A stretch of DNA of 64,000 nt from Zychaea mexicana (Eukaryota; Mucoromycota; Mucoromycetes; Mucorales; Lichtheimiaceae): positions 372,001 through 436,000 of the forward strand of contig NW_026516669.1 in the NCBI RefSeq assembly GCF_025766255.1. The letters run 5' to 3'. Position numbers and translations under genes: made by a program. The notes below the pieces were generated by a model. The model made no database searches, was not told the origin of the DNA, and saw only the letters and a program-made list of their open reading frames with translations. This document shows, one piece after another, positions 25,159-35,982 of the stretch (position 1 is the first letter of the stretch; every line of letters starts with the position of its first letter).

Positions 25159-26034
25159 TCAAACGAACAAGAAGGATACGTCGCAGAACTCCAGCTTTGG
25201 CTGCTTTGTGTCACGCAATGCAGCATCACCAGTGGCACCATCATCCGACATCAGTGACACGCGAAATAGAAAGCGATAGAAAATATCTAAAGAGTGTGCT
25301 ATTGGTAAATACAATCGCGATCATTCTACTGCGCTTTTTCTTCCTTTGCTGATTAGTGACATGGCCAAAAAGCATGCCGGAGCGTCTTTTGGATCAGAAA
25401 ACGTGTTTCCTGATCGTGTAACGTAAGCAGCATTACCACCGGACTCCATCAAGACGGGCTATGTAATGAAAAGCAAGAAATTGAGGATGTACAATGATGC
25501 ACATGGAGCATATGCTGCTTGTTGAATTGATGTATTATGTCTCTCTATCTCCGTTCACCAAGCAGCATCTTCATCATCATCATAACAGTACGACCTAAAC
25601 GAGCAAAAGAAAATTTGTTCGCGCGCTTTTTCAAATCATCGTAAGCATAGCGAGAATATCAAAGAAACAAAAAAAGAAGAGTTCTTGGCCTGCATTGCGC
25701 ATCCTAAAACGTTTTAAAAACACAAACTTGTGAGGTTAAAGTCCTTTGACCCACTACTCGCTGATATCTGTAATGTTAGCAGCAGCAGCAGCAGCATAGG
25801 AGCACTTTTTCTTTGTTGTGACGCAGCAAGTTCCATGGAACTGCTGATCGCTTCCGACAAGGCACAGACATACAGGGTCATTTTCGCGATATAATCATCC
25901 GTTGTCAGCCCCGGATCAGTAGAAGGTGATGTCCATTTCTCTCCTTCCAACTTGATCACCAGTATGGGGCGGCGGCGTCGTCGAGAGGGAGAGGAAAAAG
26001 AGAAACGGCGGCGCTGTGGTGCTTTGATCCTCAT
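25159..26034 (-). CDS. Candidate spliced gene of unknown function
   Basis: The best open part is the first exon from ATG 26034, with an Arg-rich start (RRRFSFSSPSRRRRR), then PILVIKLEGEKW, DPGLTTDDYIAKM and TLYVCALSEAISSSMELA. It runs into a CTG/GCT trinucleotide repeat that reads as poly-Leu or poly-Ala depending on frame. Two further open segments downstream on the same strand, each beginning after a good AG acceptor, look protein-like: about 25458-25323 (NAAYVTRSGNTFSDPKDAP) and about 25282-25159 (FYRFLFRVSLMSDDGATGD ... KLEFCDVSFLFV, then stop). I could not fix the donor sites or phases that join them, and I do not recognise the family. It may be a small lineage-specific protein or chance. 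Confidence 0.35.
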
Positions 26035-26358
26035 TCTCAAAAAGTGCTCACATAGACACGATGGGAGTGTAGTGATACTAAGTGTTGACTGACGCCACCA
26101 TCATGCATATCTCCTCACTCTAGATTATAGAGTCTCTCAGCCTGCTGATCCGACAAACAGAGAGTGAGAAATCGGGTGACTCCCAAAGTAAGGTGAGAGT
26201 GGTTTCATCAGCCGATTTTTGCAGCCCTCTGGATTTAAAAATAGCATGTGTTTAGAGTAATAGTTGTGCTGCGATAATAAAGAAAGACAACAACAGTCGT
26301 AAACAACAATAGGAGGTGGTTTCTTGACATAGCGAGGAGTCATCATTACCCACTAAGG

Positions 26359-26414
26359 ACTACTACTACTACTACTATGTACTACTACTACTATGTACTA
26401 CTACTACTATGTAC
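26359..26414. repeat. Minisatellite built on TAC triplets
   Basis: Runs of (TAC/ACT)n are separated by a regular ATGT-containing spacer, giving about three units of 16-19 bp in tandem, each a triplet run ending in tactatgt. It lies between the candidate gene at 25.2-26.0 kb and the FHA-RING gene. Confidence 0.85.
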
Positions 26415-27154
26415 TGCTGCCACCACCAACCCTCCTCAGTTTTAAAAGATCCAACTTTTTGTTCTTAGTACTGTAGGAACATACTTTATTTGAAAAAGGG
26501 GGATAGGCACTGTAGCCATTGTTCTGTGCTCTCTCTCACTCTCTCTCATAACTACTTGTTGCTGTCGTCGTGCAACCCACCTTGTCCCTTTTGTTGACGG
26601 GTGGTACCACAATGGGACGGAATCGCGTGAGCATGTCTGTGACGTATAACATAACATTACTGGTATGAACCAAACACCGCCTCATCGTACTGGAAGAGCT
26701 GCTGCTTCAGGTTGCTTACAGCATTAGTACCGGGCAGCAGTCAGCAATAGCGTCGTCTCTCACTCCCAACCCCAACCCCCCCACCTCTTCCTTCTCTCAT
26801 TCATTCTTCCTCTACTCTGCCATTCCTCCCATACAATCCCCCCCCCAGAAAAACAAGAGGCACTGATTTCTTCTCCTCTGGTACATTGCCTTATATGGGA
26901 GACAGAGAGAAAGTATGAGAGCGTGTGTGTGTTTGTGTTTGTGTGTGTGTGTGTATATGGAAGGGGTGACGGGTTGGCTTGGGTTGGGTTGGGGGTGAGT
27001 TGGGATGGGCTGCTGCTGCTGCTGCTGTTGTTTTCTAATCCCCGTCAACTTATATAACCCTTCATTCACGCACACGATCATTTCTCTTTCCCTCTCTCTT
27101 TCTCTTCTCTTCTTTCACCATCGATACGGCCACCACTTCTACCTCTACTAGTGC

Positions 27155-27168
27155 CACTACTACTACTC

Positions 27169-27203
<35 letters not shown>
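27155..27203. repeat. (TAC)n trinucleotide run in 5' leader
   Basis: An almost uninterrupted TAC/ACT repeat lies about 100-150 bp before the ATG of the FHA-RING gene, within an otherwise C/T-rich leader. In one frame it is read through to the ATG without a Met, so it is more likely leader than coding. Confidence 0.85.
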
Positions 27204-27301
27204 GCTACAGCTAGTAATACTACCACTACACACTTCTTCTTTGTTGTCACCTTTTTCACCCACTCCCCCTTTATTCTCCAAAAAAGAAACAAGCATCCTT
27301 G

Positions 27302-29353
27302 ATGGCTGATTTTATTTGCCTCGCAGTGGCATCACAATACCCTGAACATCTCACCACCAGTAGTGTGGAACCCTCAACTCCCACGACGACGACTTCATCT
27401 TCTTCTTTTCGACGTTCCTTGAACGCAGCCACCATCCTCGGCCGTCGACTCTCCAGATCGTCTGAATCTGCCCATCCCCACGAAACCAGCAACAACAGCA
27501 ACGTTACCGCCACTACCACTACCAATACAACGAACAGCAGCGTCTCAATGCATGTCCGCATCGTTCCTAGCATTGATAATCCACGACGGAGTCTGATCTT
27601 TGACATTGTTGACCGCGAGCTCAAGGGGGGCTCTGTAGTCAAGATTGGCCGCTTCACAGATCGATCCGTGACGACGAACCATGTCTCATTCAAGAGCAAG
27701 GTTGTATCTCGCACCCACTGTGAAATTTGGGTGGATGCTGAAGATGGCAAAGTACGTTGTTGGTTACACACACACACACACACACACAATATCTCTCTCC
27801 TTCTTTTTCTTTTTTGCGCTTGTGTTACCCACATTCACACAACTCACATGATGTTCCTCTTCCTTTACACAGCTTTATGTACGAGATACCAAGTCATCCT
27901 CCGGGACATTTGTCAACCATGGACGACTCAGCGCAGCCAACCAGGAAAGTCGGCCTGTCGAAGTCCACGATGGCGACATTGTCCAGCTGGGTGTGGACTA
28001 CCAAGGCGGCGTGGAAGAAATGTACAGAGCTGTCAAGATGCGCTTCGAACTGAACCGTCGCCCGCAGCCATTGATCCACTCGTCGGCACTCACACACATT
28101 GTAAAGAAGGAGGAGGATCACGGACACAGCAGTAGCGGTGGTGCCGTCGACGAATGCTGCATTTGTCTCTACGCCATGGCTCCTTTCCAGGCATTATTCA
28201 TTGCCCCTTGCTGCCATAGCTATCACTTTAAATGCATACGGCCCCTTCTCGAAAGCTATCCTGGCTTCCAGTGTCCACTATGTCGCACCTATTCTGACTT
28301 GGAGGCGAGTGTTGAGGAGCCTGCCACACCGGTTACGGAGGATCAACCTCAACAGCAGCAGCTACAACACCACCACCAACAACAAGAAGAGGAGGAGGAG
28401 CAGCAGCAGCAGCAGGTTATTGCCGCTACTTCTACTCCACACGATGACATACAAGTCGAGGACCAACGTGAATCAGGAGACCTTCATCATCATCATCATC
28501 ATCATCATCAATCTGAACAACAACAACAACCACTCCAAACAGAGCAGCATCACCGGGAAGAGCATGAGCAATCATCATTCCATCATCACAATCAAACAGA
28601 CCCCTTGGACACCACCCTTGTGCTTTCACCCTCAAACCTGTCGGGAATCCTGTCAAACCCGTCGTCGCCATCAGGTACCGTATACTCTTTTATTTTTATT
28701 TTCCCAAAATCCCATTCTCGTAAACTCTGTTTCTTATTTTCACTTAAGAGAAGTTAAGGGGTGGGGGCATTCGCAACCCAAAAAAAAAAAAAGAGGTGTG
28801 AAAGTTTTGCTATGGAGAATGCTCATTTTGAGTTAAAACAAAAATAGGGCAAGATCATGAACAACATGCCCGTGCAATGGATCCAACCACCACCACCACC
28901 ACACCAAACTCACGGCGAAACTCAGAACAACATCAACGACGCAACACGGCTACAAACTTTGTCGATAAGCTGAAAATGGCCTTTTCTTCTGCAGAAAAGC
29001 GAGCACAACAACAACAACAACAACAACAACAGCAGCAGCAGCAGCAGCAGCAAAAGCAGCACCGTCGATCCACAATAAGGCCATTGTCATATCCGAATCT
29101 CTGGCGACGGGACGATTCGGAGAACGAAGAAGATGAATCTGATGATCGGCCGCAGGCAGCTGGATCATCTCCCTCATCATCGTCATACGCTTCACCGTCG
29201 TCCAGTCCGCCGCATCCTTCTGCAGTCTTGCTAACGCGCACGCTGTCAGCGCAGGCCAGCAGTAACGGGCCAGCGGTGCATCTGGCTGACATAATCGAAG
29301 AGGCGTCAACATCGTCCGTACATGAGTTATCACGTCCTGTTACAATGAGCTAA
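27302..29353 (+). CDS. FHA-RING E3 ubiquitin ligase (Dma1/Dma2/Chfr type)
   Basis: Three exons (27302-27751, 27873-28674, 28848-29353) give about 585 residues. A Ser/Thr/Asn-rich N-terminus precedes an FHA domain (about residues 85-205) with the phosphothreonine-binding signature: VVKIGRFTD, VVSRTHCEIW and SSSGTFVNHGRLS. The RING finger follows at about 245-287 (CCICLYAM ... PCCHSYHFKCI ... CPLC). FHA followed by RING is the plan of Dma1/Dma2 and Chfr, ligases that restrain mitotic exit and septation by binding phosphorylated spindle-pole or septin partners. The C-terminal half is unusually long for the family and packed with homopolymers: poly-Gln, a run of His near 28484-28510, and a CAA/CAG tract near 29005-29055. 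A (CA)n microsatellite sits in the first intron. The function is by family; the tail's role is unknown. Confidence 0.88.
27766..27789. repeat. (CA)n microsatellite in intron 1 of FHA-RING gene
   Basis: A clean CA dinucleotide run starts about 15 bp after the GTACGT donor of the first intron. Confidence 0.9.
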
Positions 29354-29773
29354 AACGCACACAAAAGATAAAGCAGAAAAACTTGTCTTGATCCAAGCAA
29401 CCCCCCTTCCTTCAGACCCAATTGTATCATATAATCCATTCACTATTGCTCCACACCACCCCCCTCCCTTCTCTCTTATTCATACTCGGCTGCTTCTCCT
29501 TCTTCTCCATATCTAATCTAAATCACCACACACCTCCTTCTTTTCCTTATCCTCCATATCCCCAATACGCTGTATTCACTCTATCTTCCTGACGTTTTGT
29601 GCTGGCCGTGCAAAATATAATCGCTTCTTCTTGGTTTGATATGCAGATATTCACATTTAAATAAGTAGTTAATTGTTTATATGTACATGCTGAGTTTCGA
29701 GCCTTTTGGAGGAGAGAGAGCTACTTGGTAGCTGTTGAGAGCAGTAGGTTCGGGGGGAAGAGGGTATGCAATA

Positions 29774-32300
29774 TCACGTCTTTTTACTCTTTTTCCTTTG
29801 CCGCGTAGTTGGACCAGTTGGTAAGCTATCCGCACTGGTGATGGCAAACTCGTCCGCATGATCAAACGTCCGTTTCTTCATTGGATTCGCTTTCTTGTGG
29901 GCCTTGCCTGGCATACGCTCTTTCTTGGCTTCCTTCTTCTTCTGTCCTTTGCTTGTCTCTTGCAGGTTGGACGGCGCTTCACGTAGCGCAAATGACTTGG
30001 CCATATGACCCAGGTGGAGCTTCCTGACATGGAAGATGTGCTTTTCTGCACTAGCATGCGTTGCGTAAGCACGCATGCTGGACCAATAAGCTTTGCGCGC
30101 CAACAGGACATTCTGCAGTACATCCAATGTCTTTTTTTTTAAAATTCCTCTTCTAACAAAACACACTCACTACGCTCCCCGTCCTAACATCTTTTTTTTT
30201 TCCTTGATGCAGAAAAAATGAACTTACGTCTTGATTATGCAGCAAAAACTGTTCCATCTTGTTTTGCAGTTCCTGTGCAGGTGTGTGGAAATCCACTTTT
30301 GGCGTGAGTGTCGATAGGACAGCTTCAACGGTCACCGGTTCAGGAAACAGATCTTGTGCCTTGAGGATATCCAAATAATCCATTTCGCTGGGCAATAGGA
30401 ACAGCGCTGCACTACCTGCCTTTCCCAGACGCGCTGTACGACCCACACGATGCACATAATCTTTCAGGTCGGTGGGAGGATCATACTGGATAATGCGGTC
30501 CACGTCCGGCATATCCAATCCTCGTGCAGCGACATCCGTACATAGCAGCACGCCTGAGGATGACTGGCTGAATTGCTGATAAGACCGTGTGCGTGATTTT
30601 TGGTCCATGTCGCCATGGAGTCGGTAGACGGGCACGTCGTTTAGCAACTGACTCACCAGGTAGCCAAGGTCGGGTTCATCATCGTCATCCGTCGTCGTCT
30701 TTGGTTTGTTCACCTTTTTGTTGCCCATGATCTTGTTCAGCGCCTTGTGCATAGCCTTGTTCTCATTCCCATCATCGCTTTCATCTTGCTCGCCATCGTC
30801 ATTATCGTCGCCATCTTCTTGTTTGCCAGCATTCCCAAATAGGGCATAATGAAAATCCACAGAATCACAACAGGATAAAAACACAATGACCTTGCTGTTT
30901 TTTGACCTTTTCCGCTGTGCGTCCCAGAAGCAGGACCGGATCATGGCAGTCAATGTGACAAGCCGGAGCTTGGCCGGCGTGATTGTGTAGGTTTGTTTGA
31001 GCTGATTGGGCGTCGAGTATTTTTCCATCATCATATCGTCGTCATCCTTGTCCTGATCCGTATCCAAACTCTCCTTGACAGCGTTGCCACTCACAAAGAC
31101 AGGTCGATCCAACGCCACACCAGCCAAATGCTTGACATCATCTCTCAACGTGGCCGAACAGAGGACGTTCTGTCGCTTGGCTGGCCAAAACTTGTGCTGT
31201 AATGCAGTGATGTACTTTGGATCCGTCTTTCCGTTCCGCTCATCCAATAGCTTCATAATCTTGGTCAATGTCTCTTCAAATCCAAGATCCAAAAGACGAT
31301 CTGCTTCATCGAGAATAAGCCAACGTAGCTGTCGCACGTCAAAGCTCTTTGTATTCTCGAGATGATCCAATAGTCGACCAGGTGTGCTGACCAAGACATT
31401 GACACCTTTACGCAGGCGAGCCTTTTCCTTGTTTTTGTTTTCACCACCGATCAAAAGACCAGGTACGATCCAATGAAGTCGGCGTACGTCTTGTGATCTG
31501 GGGACGTTGACGAGTTTTTGGAGCACTTGCAAAACTTGCTGGGCCAATTCACGTGTGGGTGTCAGGATAATAGCGACGGTGCCAATAGCTCGATCGCCAA
31601 ATCCGGCATAGTCACTGGTAATTGTGGATGCTGCAACAAGTCGGCTCACAACTGGGAGCAAGTATGTGAGAGTCTTGCCAGAGCCGGTTTCGGCTTGCAC
31701 CACGACGTCCACGTCGTGATCTGGAATCGTCGCATCGCGGACAGTCCGTGATGGACCTAACAGTGTAGGAATCGCTTTGCGCTGGACGTTGGTGGGAACC
31801 TCAACTCCAAGTTTTGAGCTTAGTCCAGTGCAGAGATCGGGATCGATGCCCAAACCGGTGAACGTCGTACTGTCGGCGACAGGTGCATTGCTTGGAATAT
31901 CGTTGACTTTCCTCTTGATATTTTTGGCAAGTGGTTGCCTAAATTCTGGATTCGCAGTGAAAATCGAAGAAACAACTTGATTTCTGCCATGAACAAACTT
32001 TTGTTGGAGTGATGTTCGTTCTAGATCAGACGAAGGGATCGATTCGCTTGTTGTTGTTGTTGTTGCTGTTGCTGCTGCTGCTGTTGTTGCTGGTGTTGTT
32101 GCTGGTGCTGCTGCTGCTGCTGTGCTTACAGGTGCTGCTGGTTTCTTGATCACTGGCGCTTGCTTTGCTACTGTCGCTTTCTTTGTTCCTGTAGAAGCGG
32201 TAGCAAGATTCTTCTTTCGAAAGGCAACACTTTGTGAGGTTTTGGAGGTATTGGGCTTACGGCTGCTAAAGTTGATCAGCAATCCATCGTCTTCAGCCAT
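29774..32300 (-). CDS. DBP7: DEAD-box ATP-dependent RNA helicase Dbp7 (DDX31)
   Basis: Two exons (32300-30228 and 30112-29774) with a GTAAGT donor give about 803 residues. All helicase motifs are present: AETGSGKT (203-210), PTRELA (248-253), [24 protein letters not shown] (DEAD 331-334), LCSATL (SAT 382-384), [20 protein letters not shown] and [13 protein letters not shown]. The long insert between motifs, [21 protein letters not shown] near the Q-motif, and the C-terminal [10 protein letters not shown] plus a Lys-rich tail are typical of the Dbp7/DDX31 subfamily, which acts in the nucleolus in early 60S subunit assembly. The N-terminus has an Ala/Thr run coded by GTT/GCT-type triplets (about 32040-32125). 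The acidic insert (about 480-530) is long and Asp/Glu-rich. Confidence 0.92.
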
Positions 32301-34783
32301 GATCTTAGAAAGGTTGTCAAATTTTTTTTTTTTTTTGGTGCGCTGTATCAGCGTCGACTTTTATTTCAAACTACGTTGTGGTGAAGCGAGTGGGGAGAAA
32401 TATTCTTGGCACAGAAAGGCGGCGATTTTGATACGCTGTGCGATGTGTAGAGTGTGAGCCGGTATAAGTGGCTTGTCGTCAAGACAAAGGTCCAATGATG
32501 TTTCCAAATGCTATGTACAGCTGCAAAAACTATGCTACAGCTGTTGCAGTTTTGCCTGAAGACTTTCCCGGGATTTTGAGCTCCAATGCTTCTTGGCCAT
32601 AATGTGATTTAAGGACGAAATGCACTGGGTTTCAAAACTCATTCTATATTAGATAGGTTCGGGCAATGATCAATGAATTATACAAAAAAAAGCAATGATC
32701 AAGACCCTCCGAGCATAGACTGGTTGAGTCACCCAACCGAGGGTTTCTTGAGACTAGATATGTATGAACCCGCATCCGTATACCTTCCCTACAAACTTTT
32801 TACTCCCAAGTAAGATATATACTTCTGTGTTGGCAATATCACACTACCCGTTCTTACCTTCCTTATCATAATTATGATACCGCAAGGAAGTGACTATAAG
32901 CCCAATGGCGCATATCACCTAGTCTTCCATATAATAAAAGCCAAAAAAACTATAAATTAGTAGATAGGTTTTCAACCTTGAAACCCCTTACTGGGCTAAA
33001 CTAGTCGAGAGGATGCTTTGGAAGGTTCAAGCTGATAAAGCTGTCAAGTATCAACTTCAAGAACGATATTCAGCCCCCATCCCCTCAAACCTAAGTATAA
33101 ATTGTATATTCCCTTGCCGGAAATGAATGACTTCCATAAAAACAGGATAAGTGCTGTTGCAATAACGACATTTCTCCAAAGCAGACGAGGCCTTATCACG
33201 TTTGCCAGCACTCAAATTGATTGTCAAGTCACCGCAAATTGCAAAACCAGCAAATATATATACTTGCTCAATCCTTCAAAAAGAAATTTGTTGCCAACGC
33301 GACCGCTCCAACACGACCTAAAATATAAACAACAAGCTTCCCTGATACCATAATTCACAGCAGCGGCAACAACAACAACACTACCAAGATAAGTTACAAT
33401 TATCGATTTTGCGTCTATTTCAAGGCTTGGGACCGAGCGTTTTTGTTCGGCGATGATATCTACGTCAAATGCGCGAAGTGCAAGTTCGCATTAAGCAAAT
33501 ATTTACAATTAACAGATTCCGATAGCGGCTTGACTTTATCTCGTCACCCAGCTTGGTCGACAAATTGGACTACTATAAAGTACATGAGTGCTGAAGAAAA
33601 GTCCAACTGAAAAGACTCAACGCTCGATATAGACAAAGGAAGATACAAGCTAGAGAACAGCATACGCCTGAATTGTGGGTAACCCAAGCCCATTGCTTAT
33701 CAAAAAAAGTGGATAGACCTTACATGTCTGTGGAACGCGAGTGTTTCCCGACGAAAAAGTAACATCCATGCAGACGCTACTCGAGTGCGTTCATATATCC
33801 CTTAAATCAAGTAATCTGCTTGGGATCGGACTCAAATGAAGCATCACCAGCCCAAAAGCAACAATTCTTTTACCGGCCATAGTCCGTACTAGTCTGGCTG
33901 GACCTCCGTCAACTTCGCTTTATCAACCCTAGCGAAACTGGGGGAAATCATGCTATGAAAACTTATGAGGGACCACTTTTAGTCATCATAATCTATCAAG
34001 CGGGATGCTACGTTGAATTGTATGAGGGTGACAGCCATGTTGTGTATGTCATTGGCCAGCATGCAATTACATCGTTCTTGGCCATTTGTGCGGACCACTA
34101 GGCATATCATGATAACGTCCTTTCCTCGCTACCCACGACTGAAATTGATGATGATGGCGAATTCAGTGAGTCAACTTATTTCAAGGTTTCCATGGTTATA
34201 TGCTCTGCTGTGACACATCTATTTTGAGAACTTGAAAATGAAATCGGCTTCGGGAGCAACATTTGAACCGATGATATCAACAAGCACGGTATCATAGGGT
34301 GGATGAAGAAGACAACTGAATTAAAGAAGGGAAAGTATAACTGATGTCGTAAGTGTCTTCCGAAACATATAACAATTTTCGATGGTGTCCATACTTTTCA
34401 ACACGTTGTATAATTCATATCATGTAAGAAAGCCCGCATCTGTATACTCATTTACTTACTATACAAGAGCTCAAACACAAATACATCCAAAATAACAATA
34501 CTCCAAGATATGATGTTATTTAAACTCGTATATAAATTTGTGTCTTGCGCATAAACTTTGCCAATTAGCATCCCCAGCATGGTATATGCCACAACAGTGG
34601 ATTTCTTCAGAATAGTATCATCACAGCAACTCGATAGCAACGACAAAGAGTAATTATGGAAGGCCGCTTTGACGTGATTGTTTGACACTGACAAAATTGT
34701 TACCTTAATTGATTCTGCATAGCTTCCTGAAGCTCGCTATTCTAAAGTTTTTGTGTTTCCTCCTTTTACTGTTAAACTTCAAG
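32301..34783. other. Intergenic, with a degenerate protein-like stretch
   Basis: Most of this stretch shows no supportable gene. On the plus strand around 33895-34215 one frame stays open except for a single stop. It contains KTYEGPLLVIIIYQAGCYVE, then ELYEGDSHVVYVIGQH. The GP-x-x-V and Y-V-L/E pattern faintly recalls the small C-terminal domain that follows retroelement integrases, but no catalytic domain, LTR or primer site is visible nearby. I treat it as a possible transposon relic. An open but interrupted frame also lies at about 33600-33765. Confidence 0.3.
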
Positions 34784-35800
34784 ATGGCCGGTGGTTTTAT
34801 GATCAGCAGTGCTGACGAAACGAATGGCGGCCACAATGCAGCATATAACGATAGCCATAGACTGTTTATGCAAACAATGCTCTCGCATCGGGTTTTGACG
34901 GAGGAGCAGGCTGAAGTGCTTTATACCAAAATTTGCCATTTGGTACAATGTAAGTTTCATTAATAAATTTTACTGCCTTGGCAACCATTGACGAATGTTA
35001 AACATTTTTTTTAGGTGAGCGTTCCGAATTTGCTGAATTCATTAGTGATATTAATGCCCAAATAAACGACATTGATCTTTCATTACGACGATCGCGTGAT
35101 GAGCGTGATGGATCACCACTTGTCGGCTTGGTAAGCAAATCGGATTTCACTATTTAGTTTACACAATACCATTTCCTGCCAGGTTGCATACTTAGAAAGC
35201 TAATATTACGCGCTTTTGTCGTCATAGGTAAACACTAAAGAAGACGAAGTAGCCCAAATAGCAACCAAGTACACAGCAAGTGAAATCGCGTATTTCCGTC
35301 AAATGGTAAATTTTTTATTTTCGCGTCATGTACACGAAAAGTTTAATGTCTAACATTCACCTTCTCTCCGCTGTTGATAGCTCGAGCTAATTGTGATGGC
35401 AGACGACGAAAAAAACGCTGTGGGCTCCATGGCTGCTTTGAGACTGGGCCAATCCATGAAACCGCCCATGTCACAAAAGGATACACAAACACTGATCGAC
35501 CGCTTGGTTGAAGACGGCTGGATCTGTCTCACACCCGACGGTTCTTCCTATACTGTTGATACACGCGGCATCTTAGAACTTCAAAATTATTTACGCGAGC
35601 AATACGGCGATGTGATCCAGGAGTGCGCGGTCTGTATGGGAGTCATTACTATGGGCGAACGCTGTGAACTGCAAAGCTGTAACGTTCGCATCCACCGACA
35701 TTGTGCAGACACATACTTCAGAGGTGGCCAAATGTCTTGTCCTACATGTGAAACAGGATGGTCAAGAGCCAATACGTATGGACTCGGCTTGCCACTGTAA
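34784..35800 (+). CDS. NSE1: Nse1, RING subunit of the Smc5-Smc6 complex
   Basis: Four exons (34784-34949, 35015-35130, 35228-35305, 35381-35800) give 259 residues, the usual size for Nse1/NSMCE1. The N-terminal winged-helix part includes DSHRLFMQTMLSHRVLTEEQA, with later landmarks QIATKYTASEIAYFRQM and LIDRLVEDGWI. The C-terminal variant RING has ligands C202, C205, C220, H225, H227 or C228, C240 and C243 (CAVCMG, CNVRIHRHC, CPTC), as in the NH-RING of Nse1. With Nse3 (MAGE) it forms an E3-like module of the Smc5-Smc6 complex in DNA repair and rDNA maintenance. The start at 34784 was chosen because the Met precedes the conserved helix; the upstream open frame is hydrophobic and atypical. It ends 182 bp from the end of the convergent Mpe1 gene. 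Confidence 0.9.
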
Positions 35801-35982
35801 AAAGCACGACAAACACGCAAAAACACTCACCCACACATTCACTCTATAACCAACTCACATACAATGCATGTACAATCGCTTCGCTGCATCTTTCTTATTT
35901 TCTTTGTTATTCATGTTATCATTAAAAGGTGGAAAAAAGCGACAAGAGAATAATATATTTTTTTTCTATCGAATGTTTTTGT

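Noticed and set aside
27271..27834. Long minus-strand open frame (187 codons) over the FHA-RING gene
   Set aside because: It is antisense to exon 1 and intron 1 of a well-supported gene, has Val/Leu runs from the CA/TAC repeats, and has no domain.
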